Below, in pieces: positions 1 to 11,931 of a stretch of 64,000 bases of DNA (the first letter of the stretch is position 1; every line of letters starts with the position of its first letter). The stretch is from Mucor racemosus. Lineage: Eukaryota > Mucoromycota > Mucoromycetes > Mucorales > Mucoraceae. Below the pieces are notes generated by a model. That model was given only the letters and a program-made list of their open reading frames with translations. It was not told the DNA's origin and ran no database searches. The position numbers and the translations under genes are program-made. The stretch covers positions 682,001-746,000 of the forward strand of contig JAPEHQ010000009.1 of the NCBI GenBank assembly GCA_027405735.1, read 5' to 3'.

Positions 1-315
1 TGAATCTGGTGTGAGAACCAAGATTATGAAATATAGAAACTTAACTATAATTTAAAATCGCAAACAACAATTATAGATAATTGTATAACCTGAATTAGTA
101 ATTTCTGGTCCCTTTTTCCATCAGCTTTAAAACCAAGAAGATCAAATTACTGCATTAGTAATTTGAATTAGACATTTAATATAAATACCACAACGATCCA
201 TCGAGTAGATGAATCGTTGCTTTATACTTTTAATAAACTTAGAAACGTTATAATTGTATTTCCTATCGCTTTTTATAATTACGTTTTTGTAGCAATATTA
301 AATGTACCATAAGTA
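1..315. other. Left-edge spacer, repeat-derived
   Basis: No gene is seen. Bases about 220-310 resemble part of the composite repeat found near 20.7 kb (reverse) and 43.5 kb (same TTATAATTGTATTTCC block and the TTTTTGTAGCAA block). This edge is therefore also decayed repeat DNA, cut by the window start. Confidence 0.5.
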
Positions 316-1672
316 CAGTTGGGGCTACTAATGTTTCATCCATTCCCAATTTTTTCTCTTTTTTTTTTGTCATAAGTTTCTTTTAAACACTTTCTTTATT
401 AATAAAACAATGTCCAAAACTTTTGAAACTAACATCAAAAAATTGCGAGATCCAACAGAAACCAAACAAGATATAAAAAAAATGAAACTCGGAGCAATTT
501 TTTAGTTAAAACAGCTTGGGTTTAGCCAATGTGACATTTCTACTATGCGCATATGATTGATATACTGTAAAACGTCCTACAGTCCAAAGTATCATATCCA
601 GAGGAGATCAAACTGGTACTACTTTAACAGGAAAAAGTACTGGAAGACCATCTACGTAAGATAAATATTATACGCAACTACGCAACGTCATTTGGAGCGA
701 ACAATAAGGAGAGATCCCTTTCAGAAATTAGAGACCATTATGGGGCAACTCAGAATGACGGGAAAAATGTTTCTCGCTCGACAACAAGAAATTGGATAAG
801 AAAGTTGGGCTTTAAGTATTACAAACCTGCTGTTAAACCCGAGTTAACAGAGAAACTGTGGATTACATCCATTTAGATCTCCATTTCATCTGGTGTATAA
901 CTTGAATTACCGCTGGGATAAATCAGAAATCACTTTGATTTGACATGTCTGATTGATACAGCAAGTAATCTTATAACCGAGATGTGGATCCTAGCAAATT
1001 ATAATTATTGACCTGTGATTTAGCGAAAGAATGAGCATTTGGATATTGTGTGGATATATTAGAATCATGCTTCTATGATTCAATAGTAGCATGATGATAG
1101 ACGCATGGAATATGACCTTGCTTGACTTGCATGTTGAACATCACGGTTTGACTAATGTTCTAAATTAGTAATTCCATTAGAAATTATGTATAAATAGAAG
1201 GACATCTTCCTTTCAAAGAAGAGTAGATTAAGTTCTACTTGATAATAAAAGCCTAACATTATCTAGTTCAATTCCTATTGTTTTTTTATACTTTTTTTTC
1301 GTGAATATCTCTACCTGTTCCACAGAAACATAAAAAAAATATACTGGAATTGGCACAATTTCATATCAATTGGTCTAATGAGCAATGGAGACAAGTAATT
1401 TGGTCTGATGAGTCAGATTTTGTGTTTTTAGTAATCATGGTATGCCATTGGTTTTAAGAAAACAACAAGGTGAAAAGTATGAGAGCTGCCATATTTTTTG
1501 TTCAGTAAAATTTGGCGGTGGTAGTGTAATGATTGTTTGGTCTTTGATCTCGTACAACAACGCTATATGTAGTAAACTACATATACCAAGTTTGTTTAAT
1601 AATCAAATTGATCTTAGTCAACATCTAAGATCTAGTAACTTTAAATCACAAAAACATTAAAATGTCAAATTG
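316..1672 (+). mobile_element. Tc1/mariner transposon remnant, copy 1
   Basis: The left end CAGTTGGGGCTACTAATG follows a TA dinucleotide at 314-315, as expected for Tc1/mariner. Downstream are decayed pieces of a Tc1-like transposase: an N-terminal helix-turn-helix region (about 420-840) and a catalytic piece (about 1340-1660) containing the VIWSDES motif, the first Asp of the DDE triad. Frameshifts and stops break it throughout. A 468-bp LTR insertion splits it at 857-1324. No matching right inverted repeat is seen, and the part carrying the last acidic residue is missing, so it is dead and 3'-truncated. Confidence 0.85.
857..1324 (+). mobile_element. Solo LTR, family A, inside Tc1 copy 1
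   Basis: The 468-bp insert begins TGTGGA and ends TCCACA, a perfect 6-bp terminal inverted repeat. It is flanked by the 5-bp direct repeat GAAAC at 852-856 and 1325-1329. Tc1 copies 2 and 3 give the uninterrupted site. A TATA-like TATAAATAG lies near 1190 and AATAAAAG near 1243, fitting a plus-oriented LTR promoter and polyadenylation region. No internal retroelement sequence is next to it, so it is called a solo LTR. Confidence 0.85.
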
Positions 1673-2529
1673 TACCGCTTGCACTTCCAAACTAAGAACT
1701 AAATTATGACGAATATCTTGCTGCTTCAAGATCTTATTACTGTATTATTAATAGGATTATAAAATAGTATAGTATATATTAAATATTACAAAGGCTATGG
1801 CAATCCAGAAACCTTTACTTCACTTTATGATTTTGTTCCATCATCTACGTTACAATCAATGCTTTTTTGGTCTGAAATTGATATATACCTGCAGAAAAAC
1901 TGGTGATTATAAAAGTATGTATAGTATCGACTTGGTTTAAATAAATGAATATACGCATGTTACTCTGTTTAGTTGGCCGACAGTTATGAATAGGAAAACA
2001 AGACGTTGTCTTGTATACCACTACCAGCTCTCAAAGATACACCATAATCATTACTTGTGAATTGTTTTTACTAATAAATCAATTTTTATAGGTCAAACGT
2101 AAAGGTGTATTCAGTTCAAAACGTTCGAAACAGTTAAATTATGCTAATTTACATGATTTGTCATCTCTTTTTTATTCGATTACAATATTTGATTTTAATA
2201 TTTCATTTATACGGCTACATGGACTCATTCATCCATTAGAATTAATTCGCCATTCTTGATTAGCGTATCTATAATAACGGTTTACTATTAGCTCATGGTA
2301 TGCAAAATTATTAAAAGGAGTTGTCTAATCTCAAATTTATCTGATTCAACTACTAATGTTAAACTAGCATTAAATTAGCTGTGTTGACTCGCAATAAAGT
2401 AATAAGGCATTTTATCGAGTACAATATTGGTCTTCAATGTATTTCAGTTAAATCAAACAATATATAGAGATATGGTTCATTCAGAAATCTATGAATGTGT
2501 GAGAGAGCTCAAATCTATGAACACAAAAA

Positions 2530-3058
2530 TGTTGTATTCCACCTACTAGTATCATACATTATCACCTTCTACAGTATCAATACATCTTACAATCTATTGA
2601 CTACGACATGTATTGAAGTGCAAGTCTTGATATCGGATATAAGAAACTCCTAGCGTACCAAGTTTAATCCAGTAATTACCAAGAACGCTTGGACCTCAAT
2701 TATGACACCACATTATTTCATCCCAGCAGTTAACCAATCAAGTAGTTATCAAATCAACATCCAAGCATATTTAGCGCAGCATTGAAACAACACAACTTAC
2801 AAGCTCTGCAAGAACGGTTAAATTATGATTGATCCATTTCAATCCATAGATTACTATCAAACAGATCCAATGGTACAATAGTGCCTTAAATTACATCTCA
2901 GGATCTCAATGTCAAATCAATATAAAAGGCCATACTTTTACATCTAAATAAACGAGATCTTGTTTTTATTATACACTTGAAGAACTGATTAATTACTCAT
3001 TCTTTTATAATTGTATTCTTTTTTAAGTATTATTTATCAATCCTGAAAATATACGACA
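2530..3058 (+). mobile_element. Solo LTR, family B, copy 1
   Basis: The 529-bp insert begins TGTTGTATTCC and ends ATATACGACA, is flanked by AAAAA on both sides, and is absent at the equivalent site in copy 3 (about 41,385-41,395). TATAAAAGG occurs near 2,920. A second full copy of exactly 529 bp lies inverted at 6201-6729, and a truncated copy starts at 7049. The A-rich target duplication is weak alone, but the second copy confirms both ends. Confidence 0.85.
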
Positions 3059-3783
3059 AAAAAATGATCCAAACTGTGATGCTTCTTCGTTGACCTGTAC
3101 GAGATTTTTTTGTGGCGATATCTGGTGGCTCAAGCGTAGTAATTTAAGCATTTAATTGTCAAATGTATCGAATAATCAAGATGAAGTTGGTTGATTGATA
3201 TAACGGATAATAATAAATGCAATGTCATTTATTATATTATGAGTGAATATAAATGTATAAAGCAAAGTTTACTTTTGCATAAAAGTACTGATTATTCTAA
3301 ATAACATCAATAGGTTCCTCATGATCAGTAAGCATAGTTAAGTGTAATCATTGCTATTAAATTGCATAATTTGATATACTACAGAAAACTACTTTTGAAG
3401 CATTTATTCTTTTTTTTTGGCAATGCTACAAATCATTATTCAATATGACTGAATATTAATGAATCAGAGAAAACAACACAACTGTTAAGAAAATTGATAC
3501 CTAATGTACATTAAGATCAAGTTTGATAAAAGGTGAATCCATTGTGTAGTTGAAATTGCAACATTTTGATGGATAGAAATTACAGGAAGACTAAGATGTT
3601 GTATTTACCTCAGGATTTTTAAAAGGGTTTAAAAGCATACTTCATCAAACTTACTTAGATGTTAAATACTCACCATATGCTATAATTAGCACCATCTTGC
3701 TTTTTATTTAATTGCTGTATTACTAACAATTATTAAGCTTTTCATAGCTTATAACAATGACAATGGGATGTTTCTGATTTTAG

Positions 3784-4015
3784 ATTGGCATTTATCATAA
3801 GGCGGGCCAATGATACGTTTGATAGTAGTGTAAATAGAACCAGTTAATTTAATTTATGGAATTTAAATGCAAATACCGAGAAACGATTTGTAAGTGCTTC
3901 AGTTGATTCTGGTAAAGCATTAAATAAATGGGTTTGGGACAAAGAGGAGGGCAAAAAGGCGGTAATAGGTTCCAGTAGTGATGATGGTAATGTTTATGTC
4001 TACGATATTGGAGAG
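3784..4015 (+). pseudogene. WD40-repeat exon remnant, copy 1
   Basis: A stretch preceded by TTTTAG and followed by the donor GTAAGAC reads, in shifting frames, like two WD40 blades. Recognisable pieces are FNLWNLNANTE-like residues and then a run ending GNVYVYDIGE with an upstream WDKEEGKK. The same exon, with the same splice sites, recurs at 21,903-22,361 (-) and 42,095-42,320 (+). Frame breaks show it is not functional. The blade pattern is reminiscent of U5 snRNP 40K/Cwf17-type proteins, but that is only a weak guess. Confidence 0.55.
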
Positions 4016-5190
4016 GTAAGACTAAAACTTAATGTAAATTGTCTCTAGCGCAATAACTATAAAGTAAGGCTATATTATCATCAAATATACTACCACATAA
4101 TATTAACATGTATAAAGATTTACAGTAATTAAGCTTGAATCAAGTAGGTACAGCATCGTAAATTCTTCAAAAAGTTCACATGTATTATAAAATCTCTTAT
4201 TTTTAAGACTTACAAGGCTTATAAGCGGAATATTAATTTCAAAAATTATTTTTGTCCAGATCATCAATTTCGACATTTTTTAATTTTTTTTTTTGGTTTT
4301 GCAAATCTAGAGCTGATTATACTACCAATTACAAAAACAAAAAATATACACATATGCAGAATTTAGCGCTCTATTTGCTCAGTAAAAAACAATAAACATT
4401 TTCATTGCAAAATATTACATGAAAATCCTTTAATCAAAAAACCGTTTTTGGGACAAAAGTGCAAAGTTTCATTATTTAACATTCAATATTAAGTTTTTAT
4501 AAAATGTGTATTAGTTATGGGTACAATTTTCTCTCACAATGTAGTATATTTAGACATTGATTTTGTTATCAAAATTTAATTTTTCTGTTTTTTGATAAAA
4601 ATCATGAGTGTTGGTAAGGGTAAAATGAGCCCCAAAAATGTCCGCTACAAAGTCTGAATTTTTAGACCGTGCATGGTTAAATATAAGAAAAGTTAAAAAT
4701 AAGCTTTTTTATTTGAAACTTATTAGATATACCATAAGAGACTTAGCTGTTCAATCTTGCTATGCTCAATTACGACGTCGCTCTGCGGCTCGCTTTTGCA
4801 ATTTTTTAATGAATATATGATATGGCAGACGGTTTTTCTGGTAGAAAAATGTATGTTTCTATGGTAATAGATTTGCCTATTTTGTTTAATTTATGATGGT
4901 TCATGCGCTGTAATGTTGCTTTTACATTTGCTGAAATGTGCAATTTAGCAGGGTTTTAATTGCATTAAATAATGTAAAGTCTTGAAAATCCTTTTCTAAG
5001 TGTGTTGTTTCTCTCTTTTTGTTTTCATATTCCAAGGATATATTCATTGTTTGATAAGACATATCAGACTATCAAGCTGGTATTCTTTTCTTTTATCTGA
5101 ATACGCATTCTAACAACATAAGAAACTAATGTTTTTAATATATGTAGCAGCAGTCTATATTGAAGACTGATATTTTTACTTAAATGCATT

Positions 5191-6200
5191 TTGAGATCAA
5201 ACATCCTTATTTAATACTGTATTTTTGAACATATTTCTTGATTACCAGATCAAACCAAAGGCAATGATATTTATATCTAATCAATGAGAAGCTAGAACTG
5301 GCTACAAACCCATGAAATCTTCCAGGAAAGTGATAAAATTTCAAATGATATAGAAACAAAAAAAAGAATAACCTAATGTCTTGTCTAATAACCATAGTTT
5401 TGATCGTAGTTAATACTTGAAACAAATCTTTTTACAGCTGACAATAGTAGACTAAAATAGTAGTAAGTTTAAAGAAGGTAAACTTGTTTAAATTTTATGA
5501 GTAATAAAGTAACATTTATAGCTTTAAATTTGGCTTGCATATAAATTTAAGCAGTAAGTGTTATTTAATTTTATACTCAAGCAAAAACCATTGTTGCTGT
5601 AAACATTATTATAGCTATAAACATATTTACAGTTAATAATAATCGTAAATATATTGGCTCTTGCATGTATTGCTCTACATCTCTACATCAACAACGCATT
5701 AAATTGTATTATTGTCTATAATCTATATTAATAAAAAAAAGCAAATGTAATAATTTAAAAACCCATTCCAGTAAAAAAAATACAATGGAATTTTGAGAAC
5801 GGCACGACGCTCATGTACAAACCAATTTGTGCCCATACAATCAGCTCATTATGCTCATGGTTAGATTTTATCGTTATGCACAAATAGAAATAGTGATATG
5901 CTTATGGAAAACTCTACTACTGTATTATACACACATGGGATTAATGTCATGCACACAGATAGAATCTATAATTCTACACATATAGGCTTTTCGTTATGCT
6001 CGTGTGCAGTTTCTTTTGTTGTGCTCATGTGCATGTTGTTATCTTTTTAGCGATTATTCAGTGGGCGCAACAACTCATCAGGCTATAGTGTGCAGCCCAC
6101 CTGGACACAACAAAATCATCTTGTGCAGCACAGGTTGGCCGTAGTGCTTTTATATATAAATCCTTTAAATTTGTGATTTTATGGACTTTTTTTGAATCCG
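5191..6200. other. AT-rich spacer without a recognised gene
   Basis: Short ORFs here (72 aa or less) look like chance. Between about 5,810 and 6,130 a degenerate word resembling ATGCTCATGTGCA recurs several times without clear periodicity. No coding gene, tRNA or element end is visible. Confidence 0.4.
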
Positions 6201-6729
6201 TGTCGTATATTTTCAGGATTGATAAATAATACTTAAAAAAGAATACAATTAAAAAAGAATGAGTAATTAATCAGTTCTTCAAGTGTATAATAAAAACAAG
6301 ATATCGTTTATTTAGATATAAAAGTATGGCCTTTTATATTGATGTGACATTGAGATCCTGAGATGTAATTTAAGGCACTATTGTACCATTAGATCTGTTT
6401 GATAGTAATCTATGGGTTGAAATGGATCAATCATAATTTAACCGTTCTTACAGAGCTTGTGAGTTGTGTTGTTTCAATGCTGCGCTAAATATGCTTGGAT
6501 GTTGATTTGATAACTACTTGATTGGTTAACTGCTGGGATGAAATAATGTGGTGTCATGATTGAGGTCCAAGCGTTCTTGGTAATTACTGGATTAAACTTG
6601 GTACGCTAGGAGTTTCTTATATCCGATATCAAGACTTGCACTTCAATACATGTCGTAGTCAGTAGATTGTAAGATGTATTGATACTGTAGAAGGTGATAC
6701 TGTATGATACTAGTAGGTGGAATACAACA
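6201..6729 (-). mobile_element. Solo LTR, family B, copy 2
   Basis: The 529-bp sequence is the reverse complement of 2530-3058 with few differences. On the plus strand it begins TGTCGTATAT and ends GGAATACAACA, between 5-bp direct repeats ATCCG at 6196-6200 and 6730-6734. The same length and matching ends confirm the family B boundaries. Confidence 0.88.
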
Positions 6730-7048
6730 ATCCGGTTATATCATATTATACTTTTCAAGTTAAACCCGTTATTAGGCTAATAATGTTGTAGGTTGTATTT
6801 ATGCTTTACTTAAAATAAACCTTTGAATAATTAATAGCAATACAGTCGAACCTTAATTTTTGTATGAAATTTTGATACCTGCATCTTCTTATAGCTGCTT
6901 GGAATATTTAAACAATCGCGTCCGGGCTGTCCGGTAATTTTTTCTAAAAATTTAAAGCCTGAAAATATCATTAGATGGCCGTTTCCGGAGATTGCTCGGC
7001 TTTTTTTTTGGAAGAGTGACCATTGGCAAAAATATGAATCATATACTA
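6730..7048. other. Spacer with a possible pogo-like element end
   Basis: TA followed by CAGTCGAACCTT at about 6,841-6,854 resembles the terminal inverted repeats of pogo/Tigger/Fot1-type elements. No second end and no transposase are seen. A 77-codon minus-strand ORF here has no recognised similarity. Confidence 0.25.
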
Positions 7049-7395
7049 TGTTGTATGCCACCAAGTACCATATATATCACCTTCTACAACAGTATCAATA
7101 CATTTTACGATCTATTGACTACGTCATGTATTGAAGTACAAAGTCTTGATATCGGATATAAGAAATTCCTAGCGTACCAAGTTTAATCCAGTAATTACCA
7201 AGAACGCTTGGACCTCAATCATGACACCACATTATTTCATCCCAGCAGTTAACCAATCAAGTAGCTATCAAATCAACATCCAAGCATATTTAGCGAAGTA
7301 TTGAAACACGACAACTCACAAGCTCTGCAAGAACGGTTAAATTATGATTGATCCATTTCAATCCATAGATTACTATCAAACAGATCTAATGGTAC
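7049..7395 (+). mobile_element. Truncated LTR, family B, copy 3
   Basis: The first roughly 347 bp match the start of family B (TGTTGTAT...), then similarity stops abruptly at GGTAC, where repeat X begins. The end is missing, so no target duplication can be checked. Confidence 0.75.
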
Positions 7396-9060
7396 CCTTT
7401 GCAAGCTTTTCATAAGCTCACTTACGGTTGCTTGTGAGATATGATAAGTGTGTCTATGCCTTTGATTCAATTTTGAGGCTGTGATGCAGAGACATCTTTT
7501 ACTTTTTCTTTTCCTTCTGCAATCTTTCTCTCAAAACATGTAAAATTCATTATTTTTTTCCTGGAAAACTGGATCCCATTCTTCATCCTTGCCCTACTTT
7601 TTTTTTCACTAAATAACACCAAAGAAAAAATATAAGCCAATGCACCTAAGATGATCAACTTTAATCCAAAAACGAGTATCCAAAAATATCCTATTTTTTG
7701 AAGTTGGCATAACGTTTTCAATGCTAATGTTTCAGACCTTTGCTCATATTTCACTGATAAAAACCAAAAACTTTGGGGCTTCATATCTCTGCAAAAAATT
7801 AAGCTATACTAACATTTTTTAATAATAAAACTTACTTGTTTTCAAGTGTTCTATAACATATTTAAATATAAAAGAATTCTGGGCACTTTTATTTTTTTTT
7901 CATTTTTTTGACATTTTTGTAGTAGATTTCAAAATATGTAATGAACTGAGCAGCATTTTGTTTACATTCACGTAATCAAGCTCGTTGAGCTCTCCCGGAC
8001 CCAATTTAGGTTTTTTTAAAATATTGATTTTTCGTGGAGATATCCTCAAAAATGTGTACAAAAAGACACCTTCGTTTCTAGCTTCAATTTTTCCCTTATA
8101 TACCCTCATCCCAAATTCTGAACTTGAAAAAAAAATGACAAAAATCTTTTTTTCTCTACGAAAAATGTAGCTAGAAGGCTCCGCAATGCCTCAATCGATA
8201 GATAATTTTACGACACATTATTGCCATTAATTATATTTTAAATATGCTTATAAAAAGTGATGTGAATCTTCAAAAAACCTCCAAAATTTTAATGGCATTT
8301 TCTGCACAATTTAATATGAAACATTTTCCTGAATTTTATTTAGATGGATGCAGAATTTAAAACTGTACAAAAATTATTTAGTAAGCTATTTCAACTTACT
8401 TTGCAGTTCATGAGCCATTAAGCAATTTTATTTTTTTGATCATTTTCTAGCCGATTTGTACAAATCGATTTTGAAACCCAGTTACCATAGGGTTAAGCTG
8501 TAATATGAACTATTATTTTAATTATCTCGACCAAAAATCAATATTTTTCGCTGAAACAAAAAATGCAAAGTAGCTTAAAGTTGGATCTATCTTGAGAGTA
8601 CAAAAAATTAATACCTCAATTTAGGAGCTCAATTTTTTATAATCAACTACAGATCAATTTTGGCCAATTTTGGTCAATGTTATGCCATTGCGCTTATATC
8701 CTAGTACTGATAATTCTATTTTCCGAGAGGTATCAATGTCCTATAGAGTGAAGGTACATCTTCTTTGATTTGACGTAATTCGACTCAATATTGGGCAAAA
8801 AAATTCGAAAACATTTAAAAATTATCTAAAACCTACTTTTTATAACCGTGAAAAATTGATAACAAAAGCTCTATCTCAGCGAATTTCAATTCCAATAACT
8901 TCCAACTTTACATGAGAGTAGGGACATATCTTTGGCATGGTGATTTCAAAGGGAAATTTTTGTCACCTACGATGTGTCAAGAAAATCATCACCAAAGTGT
9001 GCCTAAAGTTTGTTACTACGTACTAAATTAATATTCGACAAGAAAAGATATATATGACCA
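7396..9060 (-). repeat. Dispersed repeat X, copy 1
   Basis: One of five copies (also about 17,440-18,700 and 24,716-25,823 on minus, and 37,520-38,699 and 45,250-46,490 on plus). On its coding-like strand it holds a 69-99 codon ORF containing GPGELNELD and KMLL...SKK. After that comes an intron-like GTAAGTTTTATT...TTTTTGCAG, then a second ORF beginning MKPQSFWFLSVKYEQRSE with a hydrophobic stretch of about 20 residues (LKLIILGALAYIFSLVLF). Copies differ by substitutions and frameshifts. No known family is recognised. It could be a decayed gene family or part of a transposon. Confidence 0.65.
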
Positions 9061-9436
9061 GCTACACATGCCACAGATTAGTTTGCTTTAATGGCCATTC
9101 AAATACAGTATAAACCGGGACTTTAATGAAAGTGAAGCTTTTGGAGAAAACGAATAAAAAAAAATTGGTTTTCATGTCAAAATGTATGAGCACTATTTAA
9201 TATTGTATACATGGATTATTATATTTTTTGATTTAATATTTTGATCGTCAAAAGGCTAGTGCGCCTTGATCCTAATTTGAAAAAGAAAGAATTACCTGGA
9301 CAATAACATGCGAATTCTATACATTATATAGTACTTCAGATGTGTCTATTAAATAGACTTTTCTGATCCTCTTTTTTTTTTTATGTTTATAAACTGATAA
9401 ATTCTATCACTTTATTATATCTGATGAACCTAATGT
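9061..9436. other. Spacer downstream of the EF-P gene
   Basis: AT-rich, with no gene recognised. It holds the 3' flank of the minus-strand EF-P gene. Confidence 0.5.
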
Positions 9437-10228
9437 CTATAATTCACGTTTGACATACTTCATTGTATCAATATCTACCACAATCTTGTCACCTTCATTG
9501 ACAAATTCAGGAACTTGTAATTTTGCACCGTTAGTTAAATTAGCAGTTTTGTAAACAGTGCCCTTTGCAGCCTGACCAGCACGATCTACAACGGATTGAA
9601 CTGTATAGGTATAGTTTGAGGGTAATTTAAATGTACAAGGTTGTCTTCCATGTTCAGGTGTAGTTAAGAAACTGACAGCAATAGGCATGGAATCTATAAA
9701 CCACGATTAGTATAAATGATTTGATCCACTAGATGAAACATACCTTCCAACATGCCAACTGCTCTATCTCCTCCTTCACATTTGGAAGTTGTCATTTCAA
9801 TTTCTTCAAAAGTTTCTAAATTTAACAAATGAATTTGATCACCTTCAGAGTATAAATATTGGTAAGGTTCATCAGCTAAATTCAAGACTAATATATTTTG
9901 TTGTATTTGTTAATATAAAACATAATTTTACAATATATTTTGATTTACTTTCTAATGAATCTCCAGATTTGAAACGTTCATTGATTTTAGCAGGAGACAA
10001 AATATCTTGCAACTCCATCTTGACGACAGCACCACCTCTTCCAGTAGATACATGGTCTCTAGTCAATACTTTCCAAGGCTTATCTTTGAATTGCACAATT
10101 TGACCCTTTTTGATGGAGCCAACGCTTAGCTTATAGAATCTCTTGGCCGATACAGATGTACCACGAGGTAAATCATGTGCCCAGCGGATTGAAGCTTGTC
10201 TTGCTAATGTAAGTAAGTTTGATGACAT
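9437..10228 (-). CDS. Mitochondrial translation elongation factor P
   Basis: Three exons on the minus strand (10228-9949, 9887-9744, 9693-9437) give 226 aa. The ATG at 10226-10228 is preferred; the reading frame is open upstream but offers no ATG. Residues 1-30 look like a mitochondrial presequence (MSSNLLTLARQASIRW, basic and amphipathic). The rest is a complete EF-P: the KOW-like N-domain, then two OB-fold domains, with the typical C-terminal IVVDIDTMKYVKREL. EF-P relieves ribosome stalling at poly-proline and similar stretches; here presumably on mitoribosomes. The tip of the first loop reads STGRGGA, so Arg64 sits where E. coli EF-P has the modified Lys34. It diverges from the Trp-tRNA synthetase gene with 207 bp between starts. 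Confidence 0.9.
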
Positions 10229-10435
10229 TTTATGAGTCAAGTAATGTCAAAATAACAAAGGCCAAGTTCTTGGAATATCGCATTAATTCCAAGGGGCAAT
10301 CATTTATAGTTTTTAAGCCACTAAACGGTATTAATCTCCTATTTAATCTACCTCGAGAGAGAGAGAGAGGAAATACAAAAAAAAACTGTTACTCATAATT
10401 TACACAGACATCTCTCTTACTCTCTTTCAAAGGAA
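10229..10435. promoter_or_regulatory. Shared upstream region EF-P / Trp-tRNA synthetase
   Basis: Only 207 bp separate the two divergent start codons, so both promoters must overlap or lie close. It contains a (GA)n run near 10,353-10,370 (CTCGAGAGAGAGAGAGAGG) and pyrimidine-rich CTCTC tracts just before the synthetase ATG. No TATA box is obvious. Confidence 0.5.
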
Positions 10436-11931
10436 ATGGCTGATTTAAGTAACAAGATTGAAGATTTAAAGCTTGAAGGTGAGGCCGTTAAAGTAGCACC
10501 CGCTAATGCTGCTGAAAATGCTACTCAAAATGTCACTCCTTGGGATGTTGAGGGTGCTGTCGTTGATGGTGTTCAACAAGCCATCGATTATAACAAACTT
10601 ATTGATCAATTCGGTACTAGACCTATCGATGATGCTTTGTTGGAACGTTTCGAAAAGTTAACTGGTCGTAAACCTCATATTTTCTTGAGAAGAGGTACCT
10701 TTTTCTCTCACAGGTAATACGAATTTAATAAATTACATAATGTATATTAAATGAACGCGAAATTTATAGAGAATTCAATTTGATTCTTGATCGTTATGAA
10801 CAAAAGAAGCCTTTCTTTTTGTACACTGGTCGTGGTCCTTCCAGTGCATCTATGCATTTGGGACATATGGTACCTTTTGTTTTCTGTCAGTAAGTTTTGT
10901 TCATATTTATAAATCATGGTATTGGCTGTGTATCTGATATTTTCGGTAGATGGTTGCAAGATGTTTTCGATGTACCTATTGTTATTCAATTGACTGACGA
11001 TGAGAAATTCTTGTTCAAGGCCAACTTGACCGTTGAAATGTGTCGTCAATTTGCCATTGACAATGCTAGTGACATTATTGCTTGTGGTTTCAACCCTGAA
11101 AAGACATTTATCTTTTCGAACTTTGATTTTGTCGGGTAAAAACAAGTGAAAAATGTAATTGTAAATTGAAATTAACCATTGTTATATAGTCAAGAATTCT
11201 ATCACAATGTTGTTAGAATCTCTCGTTGTATCACACTATCTCAATCAAAGGCTACTTTTGGTTTTGTTGATAGGTAATTTGAATGATAAATGTTTACGGG
11301 GTAGAATTCAGTCTAATATTTACTGTGTAGTGATAATGTCGGCAAAGCTCATTTTGTCTCTGTTCAAGCCGCACCATCATTCTCCAATTCTTTCCCTCAA
11401 ATCTTTGGTGATAAAAAGGATATTCCTTGTTTAATTCCTTGTGCTATTGATCAAGATCCTTATTTCCGTTTGACTCGTGATGTAGCAAAGAGATTGAAAT
11501 ATCCCAAGCCATCTCTTATCCATGCTAAATTTTTCCCTGCTCTTCAAGGTCCTCAAACAAAGATGAGCGCTTCAATCGATTCTTCAGCCATCTTTATGAC
11601 AGATACTGCTAAACAAATCAAAAACAAGATCAACAAGCATGCTTTCTCTGGCGGAGGAGCTACTGTTGAAGAGCATAGAGCCAACGGTGGTAATCCCGAT
11701 GTTGATGTCGCTTATCAATATCTTTCCTTCTTTTTGGAAGATGATGAGGAGTTACAAAAGATCCGTGAATCTTATAAATCTGGTGAATTAATGACCGGTG
11801 AATTAAAGAAGATTTGTATTGAATTATTACAAAAGTTTGTTGGTGATTTCCAAGAGAGAAAGAGCAAGATTACACCTGAAACCATTGCTTACTATATGGA
11901 TTCTACTAGAAAGATTGATCCTTCCATGTAA
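10436..11931 (+). CDS. WRS1: Tryptophanyl-tRNA synthetase, cytosolic type
   Basis: Five exons (10436-10713, 10770-10889, 10950-11135, 11190-11273, 11331-11931) give 422 aa. This class Ic aminoacyl-tRNA synthetase charges tRNA-Trp. The HIGH-type signature is HLGH at residues 122-125 (in SASMHLGHM), and the second signature KMSAS is at 300-304. The stretches [24 protein letters not shown] and TDTAKQIK match the eukaryotic cytosolic family closely. There is no presequence, so it is cytosolic. Length fits fungal enzymes. Introns are 50-60 nt with GTAA donors. It is followed 148 bp downstream by the CBS/PB1 gene in the same direction. Confidence 0.96.

Larger units (their letters stand above)
316..5190 (+). 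repeat. Composite repeat, copy 1 (partial)
   Basis: This stretch aligns, with many substitutions and indels, to 39,374-43,470 (+) and to the reverse complement of about 20,750-24,320. In order it holds a truncated Tc1/mariner element, a conserved non-coding stretch, a WD40-like exon with splice sites, and an AT-rich tail with short ORFs. Copy 1 carries two LTR-type insertions absent from the other copies (857-1324 and 2530-3058). The similarity fades near 5,190, while copies 2 and 3 continue further. It probably arose by segmental duplication or as part of a larger, unrecognised element. Confidence 0.75.

Noticed and set aside
6841..6854. Pogo/Fot1-like element
   Set aside because: Only one possible end (CAGTCGAACC) is visible; no partner end or transposase, so not called as an element.
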